DNA of 52,304 bases. Source: a virus. The position numbers were made by a program, and so were the translations under genes. The notes under the pieces were generated by a model. That model was given only the letters and a program-made list of their open reading frames with translations, was not told where the DNA came from and did not search any database. Below are positions 7,364 to 15,576 of this stretch, in pieces; the stretch's first letter is position 1; each line of letters begins with the position of its first letter. The stretch lies in the IMG/VR virus record IMGVR_UViG_3300019458_000043, positions 1-52,304 of that record. The stretch is one strand, 5' to 3'.

Positions 7364-8314
7364 ATGGCTGCTAACACAAAGTTCTCCAAGGCCATCCAAA
7401 AGATGAAGAAGATCGGCAAGGGTGCCTGGAGCCGCTCCCGACAGAAAGAGGCAAAGGCTCGTGGTGCCAGGCTTCCCGGCGGTCTCATCAACGCCGTTGC
7501 CAAGCTCTCCAGCTACAACATCGGTGAATACGATAACGGCACGCCTTTCGTCAGCATCACCGGCATCGTTGTGGAACCGGAGGAACATGCGGGCGTCCGG
7601 GCCGTTACCAAACACCGACTGGAGGAAAACGACCGACAGACAATCGACGAGGCGTTCGACAAATTGTCCTCTGATATCCAACTGCTCGGCGGCAAGACCG
7701 ACGAAATGTCCGAGGATGACATTCCGAAGGAACTGACCCGGCTTTGCAAGGCTAGTCCCTACTACAAGTTCAACACGGTCGCTTGGGAGTTCAACGGCCG
7801 GAGTGGCACAGCCTGTCTCATCCAAGGGTTGTGTGACGAGGACTTCACACCGGCCGATCCGGTGGAGATTGTCGAGGAACCCGACGCTGACGAGGATGAA
7901 AACGACCTGGATTCGCTTTCCCGCACCGAACTGAAAGCCCTCATCACCGAGGAGGAGCTGGATGTTAAAGTTAACAAAGGAATGTCAGACGACGACATTC
8001 GCGAGGCGATCCGACAAGCCCGGCCGGGCAGCGACTATGAGGAGGAAGGTGACGAGGACGAGGAGGCTAAACCCGGCGATGAGGGTGAAGAGGAGGAGGA
8101 AGAGGAGGAGATCGACGAGGGCAGCAATGGCGAGGACTGGAAACCCGCCAAGGAAGATATCTACAACTTCAAAGCCCCCGGTACTCGCAAGTCTGATGAG
8201 TGCGAAGTTACCTCGGTCAACGAACGGAAGCGAATCGTCAGCCTGAAACGCCTCCGCGACAAAAAGCTGTTCAAGGACGTTTCGTGGGACAAGCTCGAGT
8301 CCGCCGGCGAGTAG
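7364..8314 (+). CDS. Candidate phage ssDNA-binding protein (DUF669-like) with HeH/SAP-like motif
   Basis: This 316-aa protein follows the Sak4-like gene, the usual position of DUF669-type ssDNA-binding proteins. Residues 40-170 look beta-rich (YNIGEYDNGTPFVSITGIVV), compatible with an OB-like fold. Residues about 185-220 (LSRTELKALITEEELDVKVN, then MSDDDIREAI) have the two-helix pattern of HeH/SAP DNA-binding motifs. A long Glu/Asp run resembles the acidic tails of SSBs, then a short basic domain ends the protein. The AATAAACGCCG and CCCCCAAAGAAAA words lie immediately upstream, and AAAGGAAAG serves as ribosome-binding site. Confidence 0.6.
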   Translation: MAANTKFSKAIQKMKKIGKGAWSRSRQKEAKARGARLPGGLINAVAKLSSYNIGEYDNGTPFVSITGIVVEPEEHAGVRAVTKHRLEENDRQTIDEAFDKLSSDIQLLGGKTDEMSEDDIPKELTRLCKASPYYKFNTVAWEFNGRSGTACLIQGLCDEDFTPADPVEIVEEPDADEDENDLDSLSRTELKALITEEELDVKVNKGMSDDDIREAIRQARPGSDYEEEGDEDEEAKPGDEGEEEEEEEEIDEGSNGEDWKPAKEDIYNFKAPGTRKSDECEVTSVNERKRIVSLKRLRDKKLFKDVSWDKLESAGE

Positions 8315-8368
8315 GTGGTCGGCGAGTCCTTTGTACCAAAATCGCTAGGATTGTCAGCTAACCCTACA

Positions 8369-8448
8369 GTGGGAGGAAGTGCGAACCGTGCCCAGGGATT
8401 AAACAAGCGACGCGGGTTATGCCGCAGGATGCGTCTCTGGCCTCCCAC
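8369..8448 (+). ncRNA. Structured RNA element closed by an 8-bp stem
   Basis: GTGGGAGG (8369-8376) pairs perfectly with CCTCCCAC (8441-8448). Inside, GACGC and GCGTC can pair, with a CCAG/CTGG pairing outside them, giving a compact folded RNA in the 166-nt gap between two genes. It is not a tRNA: T-loop and anticodon-arm features are missing. It may be a leader element for the following gene or an RNA processing site. Confidence 0.45.
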
Positions 8449-8480
8449 CACATTTCAAACACATTGGAGAACTAACTAAA

Positions 8481-9002
8481 ATGGCTACGGTTAGTGCAAA
8501 ACTTGTTAGTGCAATACTTGAAGCCCAGCCCGATGCTCTGGGTCGCCCCGTTGACGTTTTCAACATAAAGGTGGGTCAAGACTTCAAACTCGACCTGCTT
8601 GTCCGAAACTACGACCCGAGGTGTGTCGGGGTCAGCCTGCTGAGCCTTAATCTTCGCTGGGACCCAAAAATCCTGGAGGAGATTACCCCCGACATACGAA
8701 AGTTAGTTACCCCCTATTTCCCCTCGACTGGCTTTGTGACTAGGGCAAGTGGTCAGATCATCAACCTTTCCGGCCACTACCACCCATTCGCTCATGGCCG
8801 GGGTGGGATAGGCAGGTTCATAGGTCAAGGAAAACACGAACGGTTCGTGACATTCCATTTCAAGGCTCTCAGCATAGGAACCACCGCTCTCAACTTCTCC
8901 TTCGGGCGGAATGGCTCTGCGTTATTCACCGAGGCGAATTGGAGCGTCCCGATAAGAACGCCGCAAATGTCTTGGCCCAACGTTATGGTTTACGTGAAAT
9001 GA
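8481..9002 (+). CDS. Cohesin-like beta-sandwich protein
   Basis: This 173-aa protein has the alternating strand pattern of cohesin-type domains: VGQDFKLDLLVRN, then GVSLLSLNLRWDPKILEEI, a Gly-rich GRGGIGRFIGQG turn, and FVTFHFKALSIGTTALNFSF near the end. Cohesin domains normally bind dockerins or act as protein-protein modules. No signal peptide is visible, so this one is probably intracellular. It sits unexpectedly in the replication block, between the ssDNA-binding candidate and a nuclease, and its stop overlaps the next start. Confidence 0.6.
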   Translation: MATVSAKLVSAILEAQPDALGRPVDVFNIKVGQDFKLDLLVRNYDPRCVGVSLLSLNLRWDPKILEEITPDIRKLVTPYFPSTGFVTRASGQIINLSGHYHPFAHGRGGIGRFIGQGKHERFVTFHFKALSIGTTALNFSFGRNGSALFTEANWSVPIRTPQMSWPNVMVYVK

Positions 9003-9496
9003 TCCAACCCAAGCCAACCCGCTACGGCCCTTATTTGTTCAAGAGCCGTCTGGAAGCACGCTGGGCAGTCTTTCTCGATAACTGCCCCAGCGTACTTCGA
9101 TGGAGTTACGAACCAGTCCGCTTTCGTGAACTCCAAACGGGTTGGGATTACACACCCGACTTTAGTGTTGTCACCGCTGGTCGAAAGTTGTATTTGGAGG
9201 TCAAACCTATATTCCCAACAGCCGAGTACCTCCATGTCCTCCAAGTATTTGCCATTGCTATCGCCCAGCAAGACAGGAACCTATCGTTTCGACCCGGCAA
9301 GCCCCCATTATTACAGGCACTTGTTCTCGGTTACGGCAACTTCTGGGACGACGATATAACTTTGCTCTCCGTAGAATCCCCAAACCTTCGCTTCTCACTC
9401 CAGAGCGTGTTTGCCAATTCTAAAACCGCACGTATCCTTGCCAACAACTATCGCTTCGACCTCCCCCAAAGAAAGAAAGGCCGCAGACGCAAATGA
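8999..9496 (+). CDS. PD-(D/E)XK nuclease-like protein
   Basis: ATG 8999 overlaps the cohesin-like stop (ATGA). The 165-aa protein shows the TnsA/restriction-type pattern FKSRLEARWAVFLDN (helix with catalytic Glu), then YTPDFSVV (Asp) and YLEVKP (E-x-K). This arrangement is common in small phage endonucleases of unknown target. The C-terminus is basic (PQRKKGRRRK), and the interspersed word CCCCCAAAGAAAG encodes part of it. The stop overlaps the DNA polymerase start. Confidence 0.78.
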   Translation: MIQPKPTRYGPYLFKSRLEARWAVFLDNCPSVLRWSYEPVRFRELQTGWDYTPDFSVVTAGRKLYLEVKPIFPTAEYLHVLQVFAIAIAQQDRNLSFRPGKPPLLQALVLGYGNFWDDDITLLSVESPNLRFSLQSVFANSKTARILANNYRFDLPQRKKGRRRK

Positions 9497-11487
9497 AACT
9501 ACTGGCAGTTGACACGGAAACTACCGGAGTCGATTTGTGGCACGGGTGCAAGCCCTTCTACGTTTCGACCTGTAACGAGGATGGGGCAATGCGATCCTGG
9601 GAATGGGATGTGAACCCAGAGACACGGGAACCTATCATCCCGCAACGAGAAAAGCGTGAGGTTTACCTTTACCTCGCCAAGCACCAACTCATCTTTCATA
9701 ATACAAAGTTTGACGTGCGTGGTTTGAATCGTATCGGTATCACCATCGACCGATGGGATATGCACGACACACTGGTTGCCAGCCACGTTGTTGCTTCTGG
9801 GGAATCACATAAGTTGAAAGATTTGGCTTTGTTACACCTCGGTATCGACGATAGGGATCAGCAGTCACTGCAAGAGGCTGTTAATGAGGCACGTCGCTAC
9901 GGTCGTTCGCTAGGTTGGCGAATCGCCAAAGTTGGTGATCCACATTTCCCTGCTATGAAAAAGACAGCCAAGGATGGTTGGTGGCCTATGGATATGTGGT
10001 TGCCGCGTGCGGTTGCAAAGCACGCCGGCTATCCGAAAAATCATCGTTTCTGGAGCGTATGCTCGAACTACGCCGATACCGACGCCGAGCGTACCATAGG
10101 TTTATGGTACGCTCTTTGGGATGAGATGAAACAGGAGGACTTACTCGATATTTACGAAACCCGTCGCAGGCTTTTGGAAGTTACGTTTATTATGGAAGAA
10201 CGTGGAGTTACAGTAAACCGTAGCCGCTTAATAAACGCCAGAAAAATATATATACGTAAAGCCCAAGCAGCCGAATCACTCTGTTTTAGGCTGGCCGACT
10301 TCAAGGTCGATAACTTAGCTAGCCCCAAACAAGTCGAAGGTCTTCTATACGGTAACTTCGGCCTCAAACCGATCAAACAGACAAAGGCGAGCACGCCCGA
10401 CAACCCACACTTTGCTACCGACAAAGATACAATCAGCAAACTCCAAACACAAGTGCGACCACAAAGTAGGGCTGGGTTGTTCCTCACTAATCTGGTTGCC
10501 AATCGTAAAAATCGCAAAGCTGCAAGCTATCTCGACGAGTACGAAATACGTGGGATGACACCCTACTATCTCGATATGAAAGCACAGCGGTTGTGGTGGG
10601 TTCTAAACCCTAACTTTAATATCACTGGTACTCGCACCCCGCGATTCTCCAGCAACAGCCCAAACCAGCAGAACGTGTCGAAGCAAGAGGTTCGTGACGA
10701 GGATGGCAATATCGTTGAATCTTACAACCTTCGAGAGGTGTTCGGGCCTGTACCGGGTCGCGAATGGTATTCACAAGATTATGAGAACATCGAACTTCGC
10801 ATCTTTGCATATTCATCAGGGGACAAGCGGCTTATCAAAGCCTTTGAATCCGGGTACAGTGTCCATCTACTCATAGCCGAAATTCTCTTTCCTAAAGAGT
10901 GGAAGCTATGCCAGCGACTTGGCGTGTCGTTCAAGGATTATTACAAATCGACACTTTACCAGTGGACTAAAAACGGCAACTTCTCTATTATCTACGGGGC
11001 CAGTGAGGCTAAGGCCGACTCAACTTACCATTTGGATGGTGCTTATGCCAAGGTACGCAAAGAGTTTCCACTTATAAGGCGAGTAACTGAGGAAAAGTCG
11101 AACGAAGCCAGGGAATACGGTTACGTGACTACTCTAGGTGGTTATCGCCTCCAGGTGGCTAGCAACGAACCGCACAAAGCACTCAACTATTTTGTCCAGG
11201 GTACTGCCGGCTGGTGCATAATCCTAGGTATGGTCCGCATTTTCGAGTACCTACGAGATTTTCCCAGCTACTACATGATTATGCAAATCCACGACGAACT
11301 GGACTTCGACTTTCCAAAGCACAAACGGAATCTTGCAATAATCTCTGAATGTGCTAGATTGATGGCCCAAAGTGGTGGTGATATTGGTATTCCTACCCCA
11401 GTCGATGTTTCCCGCCACCGACAGACCTGGGCACAAGGCGAGCACGTCACCACTACATCCCTAGATAATTCACGGATCGCAGTATAG
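9493..11487 (+). CDS. Family A DNA polymerase with 3'-5' exonuclease
   Basis: The 664-aa protein has an N-terminal proofreading domain with Exo I DTETTG (residues 7-12), Exo II NTKFD and an Exo III-like YADTD. The polymerase domain has motif A DYENIELRIFAY (Asp about 429), motif B KNGNFSIIYGA (Lys about 492) and motif C QIHDELDFDF (His about 600). The size and lack of a 5'-nuclease domain resemble T7-type phage replicases. It is the probable replicative polymerase and would need to accept any modified pyrimidine triphosphate made by the downstream genes. Confidence 0.95.
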   Translation: MKLLAVDTETTGVDLWHGCKPFYVSTCNEDGAMRSWEWDVNPETREPIIPQREKREVYLYLAKHQLIFHNTKFDVRGLNRIGITIDRWDMHDTLVASHVVASGESHKLKDLALLHLGIDDRDQQSLQEAVNEARRYGRSLGWRIAKVGDPHFPAMKKTAKDGWWPMDMWLPRAVAKHAGYPKNHRFWSVCSNYADTDAERTIGLWYALWDEMKQEDLLDIYETRRRLLEVTFIMEERGVTVNRSRLINARKIYIRKAQAAESLCFRLADFKVDNLASPKQVEGLLYGNFGLKPIKQTKASTPDNPHFATDKDTISKLQTQVRPQSRAGLFLTNLVANRKNRKAASYLDEYEIRGMTPYYLDMKAQRLWWVLNPNFNITGTRTPRFSSNSPNQQNVSKQEVRDEDGNIVESYNLREVFGPVPGREWYSQDYENIELRIFAYSSGDKRLIKAFESGYSVHLLIAEILFPKEWKLCQRLGVSFKDYYKSTLYQWTKNGNFSIIYGASEAKADSTYHLDGAYAKVRKEFPLIRRVTEEKSNEAREYGYVTTLGGYRLQVASNEPHKALNYFVQGTAGWCIILGMVRIFEYLRDFPSYYMIMQIHDELDFDFPKHKRNLAIISECARLMAQSGGDIGIPTPVDVSRHRQTWAQGEHVTTTSLDNSRIAV

Positions 11488-11495
11488 GAGTAAAC

Positions 11496-12695
11496 ATGGG
11501 TCATAAAGATCTCGGTGTACGAAACTACAACCCTTCCCTTGCCGCCCAGCAAACCAAAACTGGCAAGACCTACTTGGACAAAATTCGTAAGTTATCCCCT
11601 TACGAACGGTTGCTGTATTGGGTTTGCGAACGGCACCAAATCCACATCAACCGTTTTCCAGAGGGTGCCTACCCAACCGGCTGGTCCACAACAAACGGAA
11701 CCACGAGACGACAACGAACTCGGCATGTCAGTCAGACCGACCCACCTTGGACCGAAGACCCAATCCTCCAAACTGTATTCTTTTGCAACCCTTATCGGGA
11801 GAATGACAAAGTTACCGCTTACCTTCGCGATAATTTTAGGGAGAAGAACAAAAACAGCCCGTCGGCTTTTATGGGGTGTATTCTGCTCCGCTGGTACAAT
11901 TATATCCCAACTATGTCGAAGTTAATAAAAGCCGGGATTCCACACTCATTCGATACCGGCAAAGGCAAGCATGGTTGGGACTTACGTACCTACCTCTCTA
12001 TGTTAACCAAATTGCGTGACGAACGAAACGAACAGCTCTTTGGTGGTGCCTACATTATCCGCCCAATCGTTGATGGTAAGACAGGCGCTCGCAAGGTGGA
12101 GAGCATTGGCGAGTTACTTACCAATATGGCACTCGACGCCGACCTTTATCCACAAATTACTGGCAAGCACAAAACCCTGATGGGTCTTTCGCCCAGAACT
12201 TACGAGTCTTTGGGTAGTTCGACAGACGAAGACCAAGCCGGTTCGATGGCTTTTGCCTTTGCTCGACTCCGCGAGTTTAGTGGGATGGGCAAGTTTTACA
12301 ACTACCAGTTTATAGGGGACTTAGCTTACACCCACGTACTCCACAACGCTCCAGATTGGTTGACCTGGGGGTTCTGTGGCCCCGGTACCTCGCGAGGGTT
12401 GGTACGTCTTAACTGCCCATCTGGTAAAGCTACGTTACCGAACGGCAAGCGACTCCCTCGCCTTATGCCACTCCAACGAGGCTGGCAGGAACGATTGTTG
12501 CACGTCCAGGAACGAGTGAATAAGGATTTGAACCTTTCCCCCAAAAAAGATAGCAAGAACGGCGGCGAGGTTAGGCGGATGCAATACATCCACATGAGAG
12601 ACTTGTGCAACTGTCTTTGCGAGTACGATAAGTACGAGCGTGCCCTATTCAACGAACGGTCAATAAAGCGACCGTATTACGGACAAGGCAATTAA
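11496..12695 (+). CDS. aGPT-PPlase-like DNA base hypermodification protein
   Basis: This 399-aa protein carries the block YERLLYWVCERHQIHINR followed by PWTEDPILQTVFFCNPYREN and DKVTAYL. That pattern matches the alpha-glutamyl/putrescinyl-thymine pyrophosphorylase and HMUDK-helical family, a helical glycosylase-like fold found with thymine hypermodification genes in phages. In that pathway 5-hydroxymethyl-dU in DNA is activated and replaced by an amine or amino-acid adduct. The nearby hydroxymethylase-like gene supports the assignment. No separate P-loop 5-hmdU kinase was recognised in the window. The C-terminal third has no motif I recognise. Confidence 0.65.
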   Translation: MGHKDLGVRNYNPSLAAQQTKTGKTYLDKIRKLSPYERLLYWVCERHQIHINRFPEGAYPTGWSTTNGTTRRQRTRHVSQTDPPWTEDPILQTVFFCNPYRENDKVTAYLRDNFREKNKNSPSAFMGCILLRWYNYIPTMSKLIKAGIPHSFDTGKGKHGWDLRTYLSMLTKLRDERNEQLFGGAYIIRPIVDGKTGARKVESIGELLTNMALDADLYPQITGKHKTLMGLSPRTYESLGSSTDEDQAGSMAFAFARLREFSGMGKFYNYQFIGDLAYTHVLHNAPDWLTWGFCGPGTSRGLVRLNCPSGKATLPNGKRLPRLMPLQRGWQERLLHVQERVNKDLNLSPKKDSKNGGEVRRMQYIHMRDLCNCLCEYDKYERALFNERSIKRPYYGQGN

Positions 12696-12977
12696 ATGGA
12701 TAGACTAATCACAAACCTGCGTGCGTCGTTACACAAATACAGGTCCAAACAGGAGAGTATTATGACTGAGTTGCACAACCAGCGTGCGTCCGGGGACACG
12801 CAAGTATCCTTGATACTAAAATCGAAGTGTTCCGTTTGCAACGAATACCACGTTTGCAGGGACCACACATTCATGACAGTAAAAGCTGCCGCCGAGTTTT
12901 TGTTAAGTCATTTGGCACCTATCGACGTTCAGCATCTTGCCGATATGCACGTCGCTCGTCGAGGGGGTGAACAATGA
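12696..12977 (+). CDS. Small cysteine-containing protein, 93 aa (or 71 aa)
   Basis: ATG 12696 starts directly after the preceding stop with GGACAAGG upstream, but ATG 12762 (MTELHNQ) has the better site CAGGAGAG and would give 71 aa. The core is CSVCNEYHVC, a probable zinc or metal site, followed by a helical C-terminus (VKAAAEFLLSHLAPIDVQHL). The function is unknown. It is coupled to the next gene by an ATGA overlap. Confidence 0.6.
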   Translation: MDRLITNLRASLHKYRSKQESIMTELHNQRASGDTQVSLILKSKCSVCNEYHVCRDHTFMTVKAAAEFLLSHLAPIDVQHLADMHVARRGGEQ

Positions 12978-13195
12978 TACTTGATCGTGCCAAACTCGCT
13001 CGTATGATCCCCCGTTTCCGTGAAGTTGTCAAATCCCTTATCGGTGAGGCTAACGTAACCGACAACGAATTGACTGGCCTCGATATCCTGGAAACGTTCG
13101 ATCAGATACAACAACGACTTGCTATCTTGGAGCAATACTTCAAGGTAGGTCGCCCCCAGATTCTGACACCCACCCAACGCGAGGAGGATGATTGA
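12974..13195 (+). CDS. Small helical protein, 73 aa, unknown
   Basis: It overlaps the preceding stop (ATGA) and ends in TGATG with the next start. It is predicted all-helical (MILDRAKLARMIPRFREVV, then LDILETFDQIQQRLAILEQY). The position inside the nucleotide-modification group suggests a small accessory subunit, but no motif supports any activity. Confidence 0.55.
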   Translation: MILDRAKLARMIPRFREVVKSLIGEANVTDNELTGLDILETFDQIQQRLAILEQYFKVGRPQILTPTQREEDD

Positions 13196-13629
13196 TGCAC
13201 AACGTACCAATGATTACCGATGTGCGAGACTTCCATCTGGCTTTTCGTCACCCTGTTGTCGAGCGACCATCTCTCCCAATCATGCAACGTAGGATGCTAC
13301 GGCGACACTTGAACTACGGGGAATGGCAAGAACTGGAAAGTTCGATGGATAAGCTCGAGTCCCCGAACGAATTAACCCAGTTGGAAGGGCTTATCCAAGT
13401 TGCTGATGATATTGCCGACCTGATCTATGTTCTGATCGGGATGGCTTTAGAATACGGTATTCCTTTGGATGCTGTATGGCGGGCCGTACAGCGAGCCAAT
13501 ATGGCTAAGCTAGGACCGAACGGCTTGTCGATGTATGACGTTAATGGCAAGGTGTGCAAGCCTCTTGGTTGGTCGCCACCGGATATCAAACAAATTCTCA
13601 TCAACCACGGATTGGAGGTACCTAAATGA
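13195..13629 (+). CDS. MazG/PRA-PH-like nucleotide pyrophosphohydrolase
   Basis: The start is placed at ATG 13195, overlapping the previous TGA; a TTG three bases upstream is unnecessary. The 144-aa protein opens with DVRDFHLAFRHPV, carries an acidic helix EWQELE and the second acidic helix VADDIADLIYVLIGMALEYG, then VWRAVQRANMAKLG. This is the all-alpha NTP pyrophosphatase arrangement of the MazG-like/PRA-PH superfamily. It would convert (d)NTPs to (d)NMPs, either feeding dUMP to the hydroxymethylase-like enzyme or removing an unwanted canonical dNTP. Confidence 0.8.
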   Translation: MHNVPMITDVRDFHLAFRHPVVERPSLPIMQRRMLRRHLNYGEWQELESSMDKLESPNELTQLEGLIQVADDIADLIYVLIGMALEYGIPLDAVWRAVQRANMAKLGPNGLSMYDVNGKVCKPLGWSPPDIKQILINHGLEVPK

Positions 13630-13949
13630 TTTATGCACTTGTTCAGATTGTCAAGTTGCATGGTCGTAACTACGGGCATAGCCTTGTTGCTGAGGTTAAT
13701 GCTTCGAGTACGCAAGAGGCATTCATGTTCTTTGCTAGTCACTACAAAGAACTACCCAGGGATTATTACATCCATACACCAAACTGCCAGCACCTCCCAT
13801 ACGCTCGTACCTCCCGACACGGGCATATAAGGGAAGCCCAAGGTATCGTGGACGAGAGTTTTCGCAAGGCCCGGCCGTTAGTAGAAGGGGCTGAACCCCC
13901 AGAGCGTAAAACTACCCGCCCACCGCGTCGTGTTTTCCCACGTCACTAG
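13626..13949 (+). CDS. Unknown protein, 107 aa
   Basis: It overlaps the MazG-like stop (ATGA). The N-terminal half alternates like a small alpha/beta domain (MIYALVQIVKLHGRNYGH, then SLVAEVNASSTQEAFMFF). The C-terminal third is basic and Pro-rich (PPERKTTRPPRRVFPRH), suggesting nucleic-acid contact. No family was recognised. Confidence 0.6.
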   Translation: MIYALVQIVKLHGRNYGHSLVAEVNASSTQEAFMFFASHYKELPRDYYIHTPNCQHLPYARTSRHGHIREAQGIVDESFRKARPLVEGAEPPERKTTRPPRRVFPRH

Positions 13950-13966
13950 CTTTCAAGGACAGAACC

Positions 13967-15064
13967 ATGCACTATTTCTTCCGCAACGTGAACGATGCTT
14001 TTGCTGGGGTGGTCGATCAGCTTGCTGTTAGTGACAAGAACAACAAAGCAACACTCAGTGTACCCGTAAGCAGACATCCCAGTCGCTACGGTGAAGTGCT
14101 CCAAATCACAGAACCAGTAACCTTAACCTACTCCCACCCTTGGGAACGAGTCCTGTTTAGCCGGAAACGAGATTGCAACCCATTCTTCCACCTCTTTGAA
14201 GCTCTGTGGATGCTGGCAGGCCGTAGAGACGTGGAATTTCTCGCCTACTTCAATCCCCGAATGCGTGAATTTTCAGACAATAGCAAAACTTTGTGGGGTG
14301 CCTATGGCTATCGCTGGCGACGTGCTTCGTCCCTCTATCCTTTGGAAGATCAAGACCAGATAGAGAATACTATCAATGAACTCAAGGTGGACCCTTATAG
14401 TCGTCGTTGTGTAATCGCCCACTGGCGGGATGTTGATTGGTGTGCTATCCACGCTCATAGCAAAGACATACCGTGCAACACACATATCTATTTCCAGATA
14501 CTGGACGGTAAACTGGAAATGACTGTATGCAATCGCAGTAACGATATGATTTGGGGGGCGTTAGGGGCCAACTATGTCCATTTCACTTTCCTCCAAGAAT
14601 ACATCGCTTTGGCCCTTAACGTGGCGATGGGTCGTTACCATCACTTCTCCACAAATATGCACGTTTACATAAACAACTGGAAACCTGACTTATGGCTGTC
14701 TGATCAATCAGCGGACGGGGGGCTCCAATACCCTTCGTCTGCATTTTCTACTCCTCTTGTTCTTTATAGTAACCGAGCATCCTTCGACACCAAACTCCCC
14801 GACTTACTGGACTGGGCTACCGAGCACGTAAACCACCAAGCTACCTATCATTGGGATGTGCCGTTCTTCGATGGTGTTGTCCACTACGCTGCCAAAGCGT
14901 TCGCCCTCTACAAACAAAAACGATACGATGATGCCCTTGCACTATGCCGTCTAATTCACTCGTTCGATTGGCGAGTAGCTTGCCACGAATGGGTACTCCG
15001 CCGCAAGTTGCGTGCAAAGACCAACTTCCCCGAACTTGAAGTGAAGGACAACGATTATGTATAG
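13967..15064 (+). CDS. Thymidylate-synthase-family dUMP/dCMP hydroxymethylase-like enzyme
   Basis: The 365-aa protein belongs to the thymidylate synthase superfamily: an NPFFHLFEALWMLAGRRDV entry helix, a catalytic cysteine block DIPCNTHIYF (Cys about 170), then NRSNDMIWGALGANYVHFTF (about residue 189) and HHFSTNMHVY. The WGA-x-GAN sequence in place of LG-x-PFN is the form I associate with phage hydroxymethylases rather than true ThyA, so the product is probably 5-hydroxymethyl-dUMP (or -dCMP). That specificity call is inference. It follows the MazG-like and aGPT-PPlase-like genes. Confidence 0.8.
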   Translation: MHYFFRNVNDAFAGVVDQLAVSDKNNKATLSVPVSRHPSRYGEVLQITEPVTLTYSHPWERVLFSRKRDCNPFFHLFEALWMLAGRRDVEFLAYFNPRMREFSDNSKTLWGAYGYRWRRASSLYPLEDQDQIENTINELKVDPYSRRCVIAHWRDVDWCAIHAHSKDIPCNTHIYFQILDGKLEMTVCNRSNDMIWGALGANYVHFTFLQEYIALALNVAMGRYHHFSTNMHVYINNWKPDLWLSDQSADGGLQYPSSAFSTPLVLYSNRASFDTKLPDLLDWATEHVNHQATYHWDVPFFDGVVHYAAKAFALYKQKRYDDALALCRLIHSFDWRVACHEWVLRRKLRAKTNFPELEVKDNDYV

Positions 15065-15135
15065 TTTTTCATCCACAAAACAAAGTTTAACAACCTTTCC
15101 CACCTTCGGACAACATTTACCCCAAGTGAACAAAC

Positions 15136-15576
15136 ATGACTATCGAGACAACTGACCGCCACCCGGACACTGATTTTTGGGTTGCTGTCCAGCAAACAGA
15201 CATTACCCAACTCACTGAAAAAGAGAAAACCTACAAAGGTTCTTGGAAACGTCGCGGTGGTCGCGGGGCATGGTTCACCATCGCTCGACCTCTTGATCGG
15301 CTGGAAGTTATTGTTAACCGTTTTGACGATGACATATTCAAAGCCTGCGAGGCTGATGATACCGGGGCCGACGGTTCCGCCTTGGCATGTATCCGCGATC
15401 TACGTCGCTACTTTACCCTCCTCGAAGCTGAAATCATTCGGCGGAAGCGAGTTTGGGGTGGTAAAGTTGCTGTAGCCCGTTCCCTCGACAACCCCGACCC
15501 AATCCGTTCACCAACTTCAATCGCTTACGACAATGAGCTACTCAACTCTTCTGATATGGGAGAACCCCGTGGTTAA
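15136..15576 (+). CDS. NMAD1/DUF1599-like protein
   Basis: The 146-aa protein contains TYKGSWKRRGGRGAWFTIAR followed by PLDRLEVIV and a long helix ending RDLRRYFTLLEAEIIRRK. The Y-x-x-SW plus R-x-x-R-x-E arrangement resembles the nucleotide-modification-associated domain 1 (DUF1599) family seen beside modified-base genes. Its biochemical role is not established. The last 44 nt overlap the primase gene in another frame. Confidence 0.5.
   Translation: MTIETTDRHPDTDFWVAVQQTDITQLTEKEKTYKGSWKRRGGRGAWFTIARPLDRLEVIVNRFDDDIFKACEADDTGADGSALACIRDLRRYFTLLEAEIIRRKRVWGGKVAVARSLDNPDPIRSPTSIAYDNELLNSSDMGEPRG

Noticed and set aside
8369-8450. Possible tRNA, because of the acceptor-like stem followed by CA
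   Set aside because: No T-loop, no D-arm of correct size and no anticodon arm can be drawn; only the outer stem is tRNA-like.
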